Positions 35,703 to 45,515 of a DNA stretch of 64,000 bases are shown one piece after another (positions within the stretch are counted from its first letter, which is position 1; every line of letters starts with the position of its first letter). The notes beneath the pieces are model-generated. The model was not told where the DNA came from and searched no databases. It was given only the letters and a program-made list of their open reading frames with translations. The DNA lies in contig NZ_JAMWZB010000019.1 of the NCBI RefSeq assembly GCF_024305035.1, forward strand, positions 1-64,000. Direction: 5' to 3'. A program made the translations under genes and the position numbers. The stretch is from Algoriphagus sp. GTDB lineage: Bacteria > Bacteroidota > Bacteroidia > Cytophagales > Cyclobacteriaceae.

Positions 35703-37538
35703 ATGAATAAGATTTTTCTCTTTACCGCTTTATTTCTCCTTAGTCTCAATTTTGCCATTGCCCAAAAAGGCACCAAGGAACGGATTAAAGTCCATAGCCT
35801 TGCCTTGGAAGGAAACCTTATCGGAGACCCCGCAGATCGGGAGGTAAGCGTTTATCTTCCACCCTCCTATCAGAAAAATGCTGATCAGCGATTCCCTGTA
35901 CTTTACCTACTTCATGGATTTACTGATACGGATTCTCAGTGGTTTGGATGGGAAGATCATTGGATCAATCTTCAACATGTCATCGAGGAATCCCTCGCAG
36001 AAGAGCTATCCAAAGAAATGATCGTGGTCATGCCCAATGCCTATAACCGCTTCAAGGGGAGTATGTATGCCAATTCAGCAACAATTGGGGATTGGTAGAC
36101 CTTCGTGGCAAAAGAATTGGTGGAATATGTGGATGCCAATTACCGTACCTTGCCGAAAAAAGAAAGTCGTGGACTTGCCGGTCATTCCATGGGTGGATAC
36201 GGTACGCTTCGCTTAGGAATGAAATTTCCCGATGTTTTTTCCTCCATTTACGCCTTAAGTCCCTGCTGTATGGATGGAGGCAGCAATACCGATCCTGAAT
36301 TGATGAAAAAGCTCGAAAGCATGACGCCGGAGCAATTGGAAGGAACCTCCTTTTTTGAAATAGCCGTTTTGGCTACTGCTGCAGCCTTTTCTCCCAATCC
36401 TCAAAACCCGCCGCTTTATCTGGACTTACCCGCTAAAAACGGTGAACCTAGACCAGATGTAAGGAATAAAATCATCGCCAACCGAACGCTCAACATGGTG
36501 GATCAATACATCAATAATTTAAAAAAACTGAAAGCGATCGGAATGGATGCCGGATTACAAGACGTAGGAATCAGCCAAGCCACCAAAAAACTGCATGAAA
36601 CCCTAGAGGGATATCGAATTCCTCATTTTTATGAAAGTTATGAAGGAGATCACCTCAATCGAATTGCTGAACGAATCAAAACCAAAGCACTACCTTTCTT
36701 TTCAGAAAATTTAGTCTTTGATCAGCAACCTGTCTCGGAAATCGTCGAAAATGGCGGTACTGGAAATTTCCCGGCCCTGATAATCCGTGAACCCTCTCTT
36801 CCGACACACACCATTTTCAGACCACAGGATCTCAGTCCCTTTCCAAAGACTACCAAACTTCCCATTATCGCTTGGGGAAATGGCGCTTGTTTTGATTCGC
36901 CGTGGGAGCATGTCAATTTCCTCAATGAAGTGGCTTCACATGGCTTTTTGGTCATCGCAATCGGAACCCTTCCAAAGCAAACTGATGTACGCTCCAAATC
37001 TCAAAAACTGCTCGATGCCATCGATTGGGCAATAGCACAGAATTCGGATCCAAAAAGTCCGTATTTTCAAAAGATCGATACCAAAAATATTGCTGTGAGT
37101 GGGATGTCATGCGGAGGGTTACAGACTCTGGAAGTCGCTCACGATCCGAGAATCACCACCATTGGCGTATTCAACAGTGGTGTTTTAAAGGATGCTGGCA
37201 AGGGAATGCCAGGAATGCCACAAGTCACTAAGGGTCAACTTGCAAAAATCCATACCCCCACGCTTTACCTTTTGGGAGGGAAATCCGATATCGCATACGA
37301 AAATGGAATGGATGATTTTGATCGGATCAATCACGTTCCCATTTTTGTCGGAAACCTCAACGTAGGCCATGGGGGCACGTATGGAGAACCTTTCGGAGGT
37401 GATTTTGCCAAAGTAGCTACCCTTTGGTATCTGTGGCAACTTAAAGGAGATCAAGCAGCCGGAAAGCTTTTCTTAGGATCCACTCCAGGACTGTCCCAGA
37501 TGGAAGGCTGGGTTTATGACAAAAAAAACATCAATTGA
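35703..37538 (+). pseudogene. Tandem-domain exported esterase interrupted by an in-frame amber codon
   Basis: One continuous frame of 611 codons broken only by TAG at 36096-36098 (codon 132, sequence [20 protein letters not shown]). The stop probably replaces a GAG. The first part has a signal peptide (1-19) and an esterase-D-like domain with LLHGFTDTD. The nucleophile GHSMGGYG (Ser162) lies beyond the stop. A second hydrolase domain (about 350-600) of chlorophyllase/cutinase-like type has GMSCGG (Ser469). Without readthrough only 131 aa without a catalytic serine are made; re-initiation at the GTG at 36105 would lack a signal peptide. Two tandem hydrolase domains in one chain are unusual. 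A sequencing error or a recent mutation is equally possible. Confidence 0.82.
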
Positions 37539-37624
37539 TCCACCTCACTGTACCAAGTAAAAAATAGGTTTTTACTTTCCTTTTTTCTATTTTTCCAAAA
37601 TGAAACAATAGAACTTTAAGACCC

Positions 37625-38818
37625 ATGAAAAACCTATTCCTTTTCCCTGTTGCCTTGCTTGCATTTTGCCTTTCTGGCTTTGCACAGGAAGCCCTATTTA
37701 ATGCACAGCAACTTATTTCTCCCGAAGTCCACGAAGATAAAACGGTCACGTTTCGCCTTTTTGCCCCCGATGCAGATGTGGTGGAAGTGACAGGAGATTT
37801 TCTCCCTACCGTAAAAGTAGAAACACCCCGAGGTCCCATGGATGGACCGGGCAAAGCCAAACTGACCAAAGACGAGAATGGCGTTTGGTCTTTGACTACC
37901 GATACTTTGGGCCCAGAACTTTATACCTATTCCTTTCTTGTGGATGGATTTAAAACTACCGACCCCAATAACCCATTTTTAATTCGGGATGTGGGAACGG
38001 CTACGAATATCTTTATTATCGGAGGAGGTCATGCAGACTTATTTTTGACTCATGATATTCCTCATGGAGCGGTGACTCGCCGATGGTACGACTCCCCGGG
38101 CTTAAACATGGATCGAAGAATCACGATCTACACGCCACCAGGCTACGAAAAGTCCACGGAAACCTACCCGGTTTTGTACCTATTGCACGGTGCAGGAGGA
38201 GATGAGGAAGCTTGGATCAACCTGGGAAGGACTGCACAAATTTTGGATAACCTAATTGCTCAAGGTAAAGCTAAACCTATGATCGTGGTCATGCCCAATG
38301 GCAATGTGATCCAGGACGGAGCACCAGGAGAAGGCAGCAAAAATTTCTATAAACCGACCTTTATGATCCCCAATACCATGGATGGAACCTACGAAGGTGC
38401 TTTTGAGGACATCATCAATTTTGTTGAGAGCAACTATCGCGTAAAAGCCGACAAAGCTCACCGCGCCATAGCCGGCTTGTCGATGGGTGGCTATCATACG
38501 CTTCATATTTCCAGGTATTATCCCAATACATTCGACTACATGGGCTTATTTTCAGCTGCCATCATGCCCAGAGAAGATGCCACCGGTAAAGTGTATAGCA
38601 ACTTTGATGAGACGCTTCAGGCCCAAATGGACAATGGGTATGAGCTCTATTGGATTGCAATCGGAAAAACAGACTTCCTTTACGAGGCCAACACCGAATA
38701 CAGAGCCAAACTAGACGCCATGAACATGCCCTATGAGTATGTGGAAAGTGAAGGCGGACATACCTGGAGAAACTGGAGAGTATACTTAAGTCAATTTGCA
38801 CCCCTGCTTTTCCAATAA
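37625..38818 (+). CDS. Exported esterase with N-terminal E-set domain (feruloyl-esterase-like)
   Basis: A 397-aa secreted hydrolase with a signal peptide (about 1-20, CLSGFAQ). An early-set immunoglobulin-like domain like that of glycogen-debranching and XynZ-type enzymes (about 30-120; VTFRLFAPDADVVEVTGDF) precedes an esterase-D catalytic domain with LLHGAGGDEEAW. The nucleophile is in GLSMGGYH (Ser286) and the His near GGHTWRNWR. This architecture is found in feruloyl/acetyl-xylan esterases of Bacteroidota, so polysaccharide deacylation is likely. It follows the broken tandem esterase and may be part of the same locus. Confidence 0.88.
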   Translation: MKNLFLFPVALLAFCLSGFAQEALFNAQQLISPEVHEDKTVTFRLFAPDADVVEVTGDFLPTVKVETPRGPMDGPGKAKLTKDENGVWSLTTDTLGPELYTYSFLVDGFKTTDPNNPFLIRDVGTATNIFIIGGGHADLFLTHDIPHGAVTRRWYDSPGLNMDRRITIYTPPGYEKSTETYPVLYLLHGAGGDEEAWINLGRTAQILDNLIAQGKAKPMIVVMPNGNVIQDGAPGEGSKNFYKPTFMIPNTMDGTYEGAFEDIINFVESNYRVKADKAHRAIAGLSMGGYHTLHISRYYPNTFDYMGLFSAAIMPREDATGKVYSNFDETLQAQMDNGYELYWIAIGKTDFLYEANTEYRAKLDAMNMPYEYVESEGGHTWRNWRVYLSQFAPLLFQ

Positions 38819-38842
38819 GAATTAGACAAATTCAAGCCCATC

Positions 38843-38873
38843 AAATGCCATCCCAAAAGGATGGCATTTTTTC
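38843..38873 (+). terminator. Rho-independent terminator after the esterase gene
   Basis: An 11-bp stem (AAATGCCATCC at 38843-38853 with GGATGGCATTT at 38859-38869) and a 5-nt loop, followed by a T-rich tract. Confidence 0.85.
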
Positions 38874-38947
38874 TTCTTGCCTTAGCCATCAAACCTGAAG
38901 GGTTTTATTTAAAAATTATACTTTTACAAAATTTCTTTTCCTATCCC

Positions 38948-39301
38948 ATGAAAATACTGATCCAACTGGAAGAATTAACCCTCTTACTCCTGGGCAGCTA
39001 CGCTTTCCAACTCACAGGTCTTTCTTGGTGGTGGTTTGCCGGGCTGTTCTTTTTACCTGATATTGGGATGCTGGGGTATTTGGCAGGTGAAAAACCTGGA
39101 GCTTGGATATATAATATTTTCCATCATCGTGGCATTGCTTTGCTGGTTTTTGGATCTGGTATTTTATTCGAGTTCCAAGCTTTCCAGGTGGCAGGTATCA
39201 TTTTATTCTCCCATATAGCTTTTGATCGAACGCTGGGGTATGGACTCAAATATGAAAAAGGCTTTAAATTCACCCATCTTGGAAAAATCGGAAAAAATTA
39301 A
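38948..39301 (+). CDS. DUF4260 small integral membrane protein
   Basis: A 117-aa membrane protein of family DUF4260, with three to four membrane segments and the conserved LPDIGMLGYLAG, YNIFHHRG and HIAFDRTLGYGLKY motifs. I start it at the ATG at 38948 because the family begins at that point and the longer upstream frame runs through the preceding terminator. Function unknown. Confidence 0.85.
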   Translation: MKILIQLEELTLLLLGSYAFQLTGLSWWWFAGLFFLPDIGMLGYLAGEKPGAWIYNIFHHRGIALLVFGSGILFEFQAFQVAGIILFSHIAFDRTLGYGLKYEKGFKFTHLGKIGKN

Positions 39302-39333
39302 GGACTTCCCTTTTTAGAAAAGCCCTTTTAACA

Positions 39334-39993
39334 TCAATCCAGGACCACTGCCCCGGGAGGGAGTTCACGCACAATCCTAAATTGCCCATTGGTCACGTTG
39401 ACTTCCTTACCTTCTTTGGTTTTGAAGGTGCCCGCAAATTTCCCTTCTACAGTACCAATAAACAAACTGTAAGTACCATTCATGAATTCATAGGTGGTTT
39501 GACCTCCTTCAAACGTGATGATTTCAACCGTGCAGGAGGAACCCGGAATACGCTCATCTTCCAAATAGCCATAGGCATGAGAAGAATAAGCGTAATGCTT
39601 TTCACCATCCTGCTTAACAAAGGCGACCATAAACAAATCATTGCCCTCTGTCCCATTTCCCGTCCCGAGATTATGACCGGTCTGGTAGGTTCCCTTACCC
39701 AAAGGAATCCAGCTAATTCCCGCAAAATCAAAATCAAAGTTTGGCCCCCAGAAATTCAGGGAAATGGATTTATCTGTATTCAAAGAATTAAGAATTTCGG
39801 CCGAATTTTGAACTTCCACTCCATCGATTTTCATCGAATAGTTACTTTCATTTCCCGTTAACGTAAACTCAAAATTCAAATCATTGCTGATTTGGGGATC
39901 GTCCGGATCCATCTCTTCACTATCCGTGCAGGAAACGATCAAAGCCATCATCATTAGCCCTAAAATCCAAGGAAATACTTTCTTTTGCATCAT
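39334..39993 (-). CDS. Hypothetical lipoprotein
   Basis: A 219-aa lipoprotein with a clear signal and lipobox (MMALIVSC), followed by an acidic linker (TDSEEMDPDDP). The rest is predicted beta-rich, with a repeated pattern of short strands and Gly/Asn turns. I do not recognise the family. Two cysteines (one in the lipobox, one in GSSCTVE) remain. Single gene, convergent with the DUF4260 gene; outer-membrane location likely. Confidence 0.78.
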   Translation of the reverse strand: MMQKKVFPWILGLMMMALIVSCTDSEEMDPDDPQISNDLNFEFTLTGNESNYSMKIDGVEVQNSAEILNSLNTDKSISLNFWGPNFDFDFAGISWIPLGKGTYQTGHNLGTGNGTEGNDLFMVAFVKQDGEKHYAYSSHAYGYLEDERIPGSSCTVEIITFEGGQTTYEFMNGTYSLFIGTVEGKFAGTFKTKEGKEVNVTNGQFRIVRELPPGAVVLD

Positions 39994-40193
39994 CGTATTG
40001 GTTTAATTTAAATCAAAGGAAGACCAATCCTAAAAAAAACACCATACGTCAAATGCCCTAAATCAACCCAACATCAAAAAATAACCTCCATAGTTTTTTT
40101 TGGATTGGTAAAGCTTTGGATTCAAAAAAAAATCTTTGGGAGTATGGATTTTAAAAAATCTTCTTTTACTTTGCATCACAAAGTACTTTTAAT

Positions 40194-40808
40194 ATGAAAA
40201 AACCAGAACAAGAATTAGCCGAAATCAAAGCCATGATGGAACGGAGCACCCGATTTCTGTCCTTGAGTGGACTGGCCGGAGTAATGGCAGGAATTTATGC
40301 CTTTATCGGTGCCGGGATTGCTTGGTATTGGATTTACTTTCCCTCCACCAGCTACGGAACTGAATTTGAGGCAAATTCACCGGCAGACTTGCAAACCCAT
40401 TTATTGGCTGTAGCCATCCTGGTTTTGCTGTTAGCCATTGGATCGGCCTATCTGTTAAGTCAAAGCAAAAGCCAGCGAAAAGCCGAAAAATTCTGGACAC
40501 CTGCCAGCAAACGGTTTTTAATGGCTCTATTCATTCCAGTGATTGCTGGCGGTTTATTTTCCTTTGCGCTCATCCATGAAAACACCTATCAGTTAATCGC
40601 TCCTGCCACCTTGGTTTTTTACGGATTGGGGCTAATCGGCGCTTCACATTTTACCTTGGGAGAAATCAGAAATCTAGGCATTGGTCAATTGATTCTCGGT
40701 ATTCTCGCGGCCTTTTTTCCAGATTATGGGCTGATCTGTTGGGCACTTGGTTTTGGTGTGCTCCATGTGATTTATGGATCAATGATGTATTACCGATACG
40801 ATCGATAA
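40194..40808 (+). CDS. Hypothetical membrane protein, partner of a winged-helix regulator
   Basis: A 204-aa protein with a charged N-terminal helix and six probable membrane segments, including GVMAGIYAFIGAGIAWYWIYF. It ends 1 nt before a winged-helix regulator gene (40810). This gene pair occurs often in Bacteroidota, where the membrane protein and the small regulator are co-translated. The function is unknown; sensing coupled to transcription control is inference. Confidence 0.78.
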   Translation: MKKPEQELAEIKAMMERSTRFLSLSGLAGVMAGIYAFIGAGIAWYWIYFPSTSYGTEFEANSPADLQTHLLAVAILVLLLAIGSAYLLSQSKSQRKAEKFWTPASKRFLMALFIPVIAGGLFSFALIHENTYQLIAPATLVFYGLGLIGASHFTLGEIRNLGIGQLILGILAAFFPDYGLICWALGFGVLHVIYGSMMYYRYDR

Positions 40809-40809
40809 C

Positions 40810-41103
40810 GTGAAGGGAACTTACGACAAGGCATTTGAGAACGTCATTCGACTCCGAATCATGTCCATTTTAATGGTCAATGATCGCTATGACTTCAATT
40901 CCTTCAAGGAAATCCTGGAAGTCACCGATGGCAATTTGGCCTCCCACCTTCGCCATTTGGAGAATGCCGATTACATCGAAGTAGAAAAAACCTTCGCCGG
41001 AAGAAAGCCCCTGACCAATTATTCGGCAAGTCCTGCCGGGAAAAAAGCCTTCCAAGCACACTTGGATTTTCTTGAAAATTTAATCAATAAAAATAAAATC
41101 TAA
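40810..41103 (+). CDS. Winged helix-turn-helix transcriptional regulator
   Basis: A 97-aa DNA-binding protein with a GTG start 1 nt after the upstream stop. The fold is evident from RIMSILMVNDRYDFNSFKE, the recognition region DGNLASHLRHLENADYIEV and the wing KTFAGRKPLTNYSAS. It is of the HTH_34/PadR-like type found in Actinobacteria and Bacteroidota. It probably regulates the membrane-protein cluster that follows. Confidence 0.88.
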   Translation: MKGTYDKAFENVIRLRIMSILMVNDRYDFNSFKEILEVTDGNLASHLRHLENADYIEVEKTFAGRKPLTNYSASPAGKKAFQAHLDFLENLINKNKI

Positions 41104-41175
41104 AAAATTTTAGTTATTCACTTTGAAATTCAAAGCACTTTCAAAATAAATCAATTCAACTTAAAATCAATAAAC

Positions 41176-41499
41176 ATGAAAAACGCTTCTTCTCTATTGC
41201 CTTCCAGCCCCAAAAAATTGCTTTTGCCGGCTTTATTGGGTGCAAGTTTACCTTTGGCTTGGTTGCTCTTTGTCATCATTACCAAGGAAGATCTCTTTGA
41301 ATCATGGATGTACTACCCCTTGATCATTATCCCGCTGGGAGGTGCCGTGGGAGGAATTTTCTTTTTTCTGATGGGATTCAAATGGTTTCCGAAGGGAAAT
41401 CAAAAGCTCATTGCGGTCATCTTCAGTACCCTAATCTATTTTGTCGCAATTTGGTTGAGTGCCGTACTCGCTTTCAATTTCACCGGACACTTTAATTAA
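41176..41499 (+). CDS. Small hypothetical membrane protein
   Basis: A 107-aa protein with three predicted membrane segments (about 13-33, 44-68, 80-100). No family is recognised. It sits between the winged-helix regulator and a DoxX-like gene, with short gaps of about 70 and 60 nt, so it is likely part of the same transcription unit. Confidence 0.7.
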   Translation: MKNASSLLPSSPKKLLLPALLGASLPLAWLLFVIITKEDLFESWMYYPLIIIPLGGAVGGIFFFLMGFKWFPKGNQKLIAVIFSTLIYFVAIWLSAVLAFNFTGHFN

Positions 41500-41558
41500 G
41501 TCTGCAACCATTTCCACACTCCACCTCCTATCCAGATGCTAATAAACAGAAGAACAAG

Positions 41559-42284
41559 ATGACCCCTTCAGAACAGCTCAATGCGTTGGAATCATTCTAT
41601 TTCCAGATGAGAAAAAATAAATGGTACTGGATATTTTCGATCTTTTGCCGAGTCACTTTGGCCTATGCTTTTATTGTAGCCGGAGTGGTGAAAATTATCG
41701 GAGAGCGGTTTGCCAGTGGATTATCACCGCTCCATCCAATGGGAGCCTATCTAGAAGCCCTCCACCATACGGGCTATTATTACACATTTGTAGGGTATGC
41801 CCAAGTTCAGGCAGCTATCCTGCTTCTAATTCCCAGAACAATCACGCTGGGTGCGCTCCTGTATCTGCCGATTATTGTGAACATCTGGATTCTTTCCTAT
41901 GCGGTCCGCTTTGAAGGATCCATGGTCACAAGTCCGTTAATGGTCTTGGCTAATCTTTACATCCTGGCCTACCACTACGACCAACTCCGGTACATAATCC
42001 CTTTCACAAGGTATTCGAAAGAAGCAAGTCTAAAAAAACCGGAAAAATACAGCACTAAATTCCCCTTTCCTTTTTTCTTGGGAGTAGCCGCCATGGTGGC
42101 TTTAGTTATTTGGGCTGCCAACTCCGGTTTTCAAACTCTACCCAGAAACTCCCTGAAGGATTGCCAGTCACAATATGCCCATTCCGATCAAGAAGCGGCA
42201 GGTTTTGCCTTTTGCGAATGCATTCACCGGGATGGAAATCCCCTTGACGACTGCCTAGAGGAGTTAGAGAAAAGCAAGAAATAA
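41559..42284 (+). CDS. DoxX-like membrane protein with a cysteine-containing C-terminal tail
   Basis: A 241-aa protein with about five membrane segments. The region RVTLAYAFIVAGVVKIIGE and the following HPMGAYLEALHHTGYYY resemble DoxX/MauE-type proteins linked to redox homeostasis. The last 45 residues form a soluble tail with four cysteines (DCQSQ, FCECI, DDCLEE), unlike most DoxX proteins, which end at the membrane. The tail might bind a metal or form disulfides; that is inference. Confidence 0.75.
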   Translation: MTPSEQLNALESFYFQMRKNKWYWIFSIFCRVTLAYAFIVAGVVKIIGERFASGLSPLHPMGAYLEALHHTGYYYTFVGYAQVQAAILLLIPRTITLGALLYLPIIVNIWILSYAVRFEGSMVTSPLMVLANLYILAYHYDQLRYIIPFTRYSKEASLKKPEKYSTKFPFPFFLGVAAMVALVIWAANSGFQTLPRNSLKDCQSQYAHSDQEAAGFAFCECIHRDGNPLDDCLEELEKSKK

Positions 42285-42373
42285 TAACTATCCCGAGATT
42301 TAGTGGCTCAGAGGAGCAGATAATGCCTTTTGGCACTGATTTCCAGTTTAACAATTCAAAAATTTACAATCAA

Positions 42374-43612
42374 ATGGATATCCTAAAACACATCAATGAA
42401 CCTGGGGATTTGGAAAAACTCTACCGGTCCAACAAGGTCGAATTTAAAAAGGCTTTTCTATCCGTCTATCCTGAAATTAAGGGTAAAGAGGTAGCCGAAT
42501 TTTGGTATGCCCGCCTCAACTTCAGCTCCGATTCAGTAGGCTGGGGATCGATTAAAGACTGGCGATTTCTCCTCATTTTAGCGTCACTCGCCTGGTTATT
42601 TGCAAAATCCCCTCAATTCTTCTCCTGGAAAGAAGAGTTCTTCTATCCCCGAAATATGGGATTTCTCCTCTTCCCCTTTGTTTCGCTCTATTTTATTCGC
42701 AAAAAACAAATTCCGCTCAGATCCCTTTGGCTTCCAATCGTGATCCTGGCAGCTTCGATGATTTACATCAATCTCCTTCCACAGAACCAACAAAGTGACA
42801 CCTTAATTTTGGCCTGCATTCATTTACCCTTACTGCTTTGGGCAGTGTTGGGATTTGTATTTGGAGAAGTCCAACCCAAAAATCTACTCAAGCGATTGGA
42901 ATTCCTTAATTTCAATGGAGATGCAGTCATTATGGGAGCCGTATTGGGTTTGGCGGGAATGCTCCTCTCAGGAATCACAATCGGCTTATTCAGCCTGATC
43001 GGGTTGGAAATTAGCGAATTCTACTTTGAAAATATTGGCTTATTTGGTTTGGTAGCAGCACCGCTTATCGCCACTCACCTTACTCAAACAAACCCACAGT
43101 TGGTCAACAAAGTCCCACCCATAATAGCCAAAATCTTTGCTCCCCTAGTTTTGATTATGCTCTTGTTTTACCTGGGAGCCATAGTCTATGCTGGCAAAGA
43201 CCCCTATAATGACCGGGAATTTCTGCTGCTTTTCAATCTATTGCTGATCGGAGTGATGGCACTGATTTTCTTTTCGGTTACCGAGTCTGCAGCGGGGCAA
43301 AATGGAAAAACCTCCCACTGGATTTTAGTGTTCCTTTCTATCACAACCGTATTGGTTAACCTGGTGGCACTTTCAGCGATTGCATTTCGGATTACTGAGT
43401 ATGGCCTCACCCCCAATCGGCTCGCGGTATTGGGAGTCAATATTCTGATGCTGATTCATTTGGTTTTGGTTTGCCATAGGTTGATTACAACCCTTCGAAA
43501 AGACCATTCTCTCCATCAAGTGGGCTTGATAGTGGTCAACTACCTTCCGGTTTACGTTTTGTGGACGATGATTGTGGTATTTGTATTTCCCTGGGCTTTC
43601 GGGTTTGAATAG
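42374..43612 (+). CDS. Polytopic membrane protein (DUF4153-like)
   Basis: A 412-aa protein with about ten membrane segments. The motif FRITEYGLTPNRL in the last third resembles the RIxxYGLTPxR signature of DUF4153 proteins, so I place it there tentatively. I use the ATG at 42374 rather than an upstream in-frame ATG at 42323, since the extra residues are not family-like. Last gene of the membrane-protein cluster. Function unknown. Confidence 0.75.
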   Translation: MDILKHINEPGDLEKLYRSNKVEFKKAFLSVYPEIKGKEVAEFWYARLNFSSDSVGWGSIKDWRFLLILASLAWLFAKSPQFFSWKEEFFYPRNMGFLLFPFVSLYFIRKKQIPLRSLWLPIVILAASMIYINLLPQNQQSDTLILACIHLPLLLWAVLGFVFGEVQPKNLLKRLEFLNFNGDAVIMGAVLGLAGMLLSGITIGLFSLIGLEISEFYFENIGLFGLVAAPLIATHLTQTNPQLVNKVPPIIAKIFAPLVLIMLLFYLGAIVYAGKDPYNDREFLLLFNLLLIGVMALIFFSVTESAAGQNGKTSHWILVFLSITTVLVNLVALSAIAFRITEYGLTPNRLAVLGVNILMLIHLVLVCHRLITTLRKDHSLHQVGLIVVNYLPVYVLWTMIVVFVFPWAFGFE

Positions 43613-43753
43613 AAAAAAATAGAGATAAAGGAAATTGCACAGGATTTCCCATCCCTTTTCAATATCTTTCCATTTCGAAAACAAACCTATTACCTAATAA
43701 ACACCCAGTTTTCTTAATTTGGAGACGACCTTTACAACTCAAACAAAAAGCAC

Positions 43754-44665
43754 ATGAAAAAATCACCTATTTGGAACTTAGCACTAGCAATCACCTTAAG
43801 TCTTGGGGTAACCGCTTGCGGTAGCTCAAGCTCCAATGAAGAAAACATTGAAGCAGAAGTGATCGAAAATAAGGAACAAGAACGAATCGGAGGGTTGGCT
43901 CTCTATACCGTTAGAGACGCCATGTCTGAGGACCCAAAAGCCACCCTTCAAAAAGTGGCTGAGGCAGGATATGCTTACATAGAAGCAGCAGGGTATGCCG
44001 ATGGGAAATTTTACGGAATGGAACCTACCGAATTCAAATCTTACCTTGAATCACTCGGATTGGAGCCAAAAAGTACCCACATGGGTGGAGTCACCCTCGA
44101 GAATGCAGATGAGCAAATTGCCGCTACTAAAGCAGCCGGATTCGAATATTTCGTTATTCCTGTTCCTCCGATGGGCATGTTTACCGCAGGTCCAGAAGGC
44201 ATGGGCATGAAAGGCACCAAAGAGGAATTGGTCACTATTCTTACTACTCTTGGTGAAAAATGCAGCGAAGCTGGATTAAAGTTACTTTACCACAACCATG
44301 ACTTCGAGTTCAAGCCGATGGAAGATGGAACAATTTTGACTGATTACATTCTGGAAAATACCGATCCAGCGCATGTGAACTATCAAATGGATCTTTTTTG
44401 GGTTACCAAAGCGGAGGCAGATCCTTTGGCCTATTTCGAAAAGTATCCAGGTCGATTCAAGGCTTGGCATGTCAAGGACATGAACGATGAAGGCAACTTT
44501 GCACCGGTCGGAACGGGGAATATTGACTTTGCTAGAATCCTTGCCCAAAAGGATCAATCAGGAATGGAGTATTTTCTTGTCGAGCAAGACAATACATTTG
44601 ATTTGGATCCTTTGGAAGCCATCAAAATCAGCCAAGAAGGTCTTAAGAAAATTGGCTTTCAATAA
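43754..44665 (+). CDS. Sugar phosphate isomerase/epimerase-like lipoprotein (AP-endonuclease-2 TIM barrel)
   Basis: A 303-aa protein with a lipobox (LGVTAC, Cys about 23) and a xylose-isomerase-like TIM barrel. GLALYTVRDAMSEDPKATLQ opens the barrel, followed by the KSTHMGG strand, LLYHNHDFEF, YQMDLFWV and WHVKDM. Metal-binding residues expected in this family (Glu, Asp, His, Glu) can be placed in these strands. Exported members are common in Bacteroidota and act on unusual keto sugars. The substrate is unknown. A terminator follows. Confidence 0.88.
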   Translation: MKKSPIWNLALAITLSLGVTACGSSSSNEENIEAEVIENKEQERIGGLALYTVRDAMSEDPKATLQKVAEAGYAYIEAAGYADGKFYGMEPTEFKSYLESLGLEPKSTHMGGVTLENADEQIAATKAAGFEYFVIPVPPMGMFTAGPEGMGMKGTKEELVTILTTLGEKCSEAGLKLLYHNHDFEFKPMEDGTILTDYILENTDPAHVNYQMDLFWVTKAEADPLAYFEKYPGRFKAWHVKDMNDEGNFAPVGTGNIDFARILAQKDQSGMEYFLVEQDNTFDLDPLEAIKISQEGLKKIGFQ

Positions 44666-44681
44666 ATTTCAGTGAATAATT

Positions 44682-44717
44682 AAAAAGCCAACTTCCTTTT
44701 GAGAAGTTGGCTTTTTT
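44682..44717. terminator. Bidirectional terminator between convergent genes
   Basis: A long stem (AAAAAGCCAACTTC at 44682-44695 with GAAGTTGGCTTTTT from 44703) with a short loop and T-rich ends on both strands. It serves the isomerase-like gene on the plus strand and the oxidoreductase gene ending at 44736 on the minus strand. Confidence 0.85.
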
Positions 44718-44735
44718 CATTCACTAGTCCAGTTT

Positions 44736-45401
44736 TTATTTTTCAAATACAATTGCGTCTGGATTGGCACCAAGATTTTCCAAAGCAGAAGAAACTGCCT
44801 TGATCATCGGGTCTGGTCCACAAACGTAGAATTCCTGAGAAAAATCTTCAATTTTTTCCTTCAAAAACTCCATAGTCACCCGACCTTTTTCATGCCCTTC
44901 AAGATCTTCCTGATCTAGGATTGAAATAAAATCATCCCCGAGAAGTTCATGAAAATAAGCTTCCAAAATGACATCTTTTCGTGTTTTGTTGGCAAAGATC
45001 AATTGATTACCCTCCAATTCTCCTTTTACTTTCAAATCTCTCAAAATGGAAATAAAAGGCGTCACTCCTGCCCCTCCGGCAATAAACACTCCCCGTCCAT
45101 GGTATTGAATTGCACCCCAAGATTCATCAATAATAAATTCATCTCCAGGCACCAAATTGGCTATTTCCTTGGTTACCCCATCGTGATCAGGATAGGACTT
45201 GATCACAAATTCCAGGTGGTCGTCGTCTGGAAGGCTAGTAAAAGTGAAAGGTCTTTTCTCCTCGGTCCACCCCTCCTTATTTATCGCAACCTCTGTTGCC
45301 TGACCGGGGATAAATTGATATCCCTTCGGCTTTTCGACGGTAAACTGCTTCACGTCGTGGGTTAAGGAAAGAATGTCTAAAATCTTAACAGTATCTGCCA
45401 T
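44736..45401 (-). CDS. Ferredoxin/flavodoxin-NADP reductase-like FAD oxidoreductase
   Basis: A 221-aa cytosolic flavoprotein of the ferredoxin reductase superfamily, without an iron-sulfur domain. The FAD-binding motif appears as KRPFTFTS, the NAD(P)-binding loop as GGAGVTPFISIL, and the late motif as YVCGPDPMIKAV. I start at the ATG at 45401 (MADTVKILDI); an upstream in-frame ATG adds 18 non-family residues. It is divergent from the exported flavodoxin gene (45516), which could be a functional link, although the two products are predicted in different compartments. Confidence 0.88.
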   Translation of the reverse strand: MADTVKILDILSLTHDVKQFTVEKPKGYQFIPGQATEVAINKEGWTEEKRPFTFTSLPDDDHLEFVIKSYPDHDGVTKEIANLVPGDEFIIDESWGAIQYHGRGVFIAGGAGVTPFISILRDLKVKGELEGNQLIFANKTRKDVILEAYFHELLGDDFISILDQEDLEGHEKGRVTMEFLKEKIEDFSQEFYVCGPDPMIKAVSSALENLGANPDAIVFEK

Positions 45402-45515
45402 AAAATGTGTTTTTTGGTTTATCTTAAAAATACGAATACGATTACTTTTGTTCAAACCTACTACAAAAAGTCATTTTCTCTCCAAAGATTCCTCCGATCA
45501 ATCAACAATATACCA

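Noticed and set aside
42323..42373. Earlier start for the DUF4153-like gene
   Set aside because: The extra 17 residues are polar and unlike the family; the ATG at 42374 is better placed.
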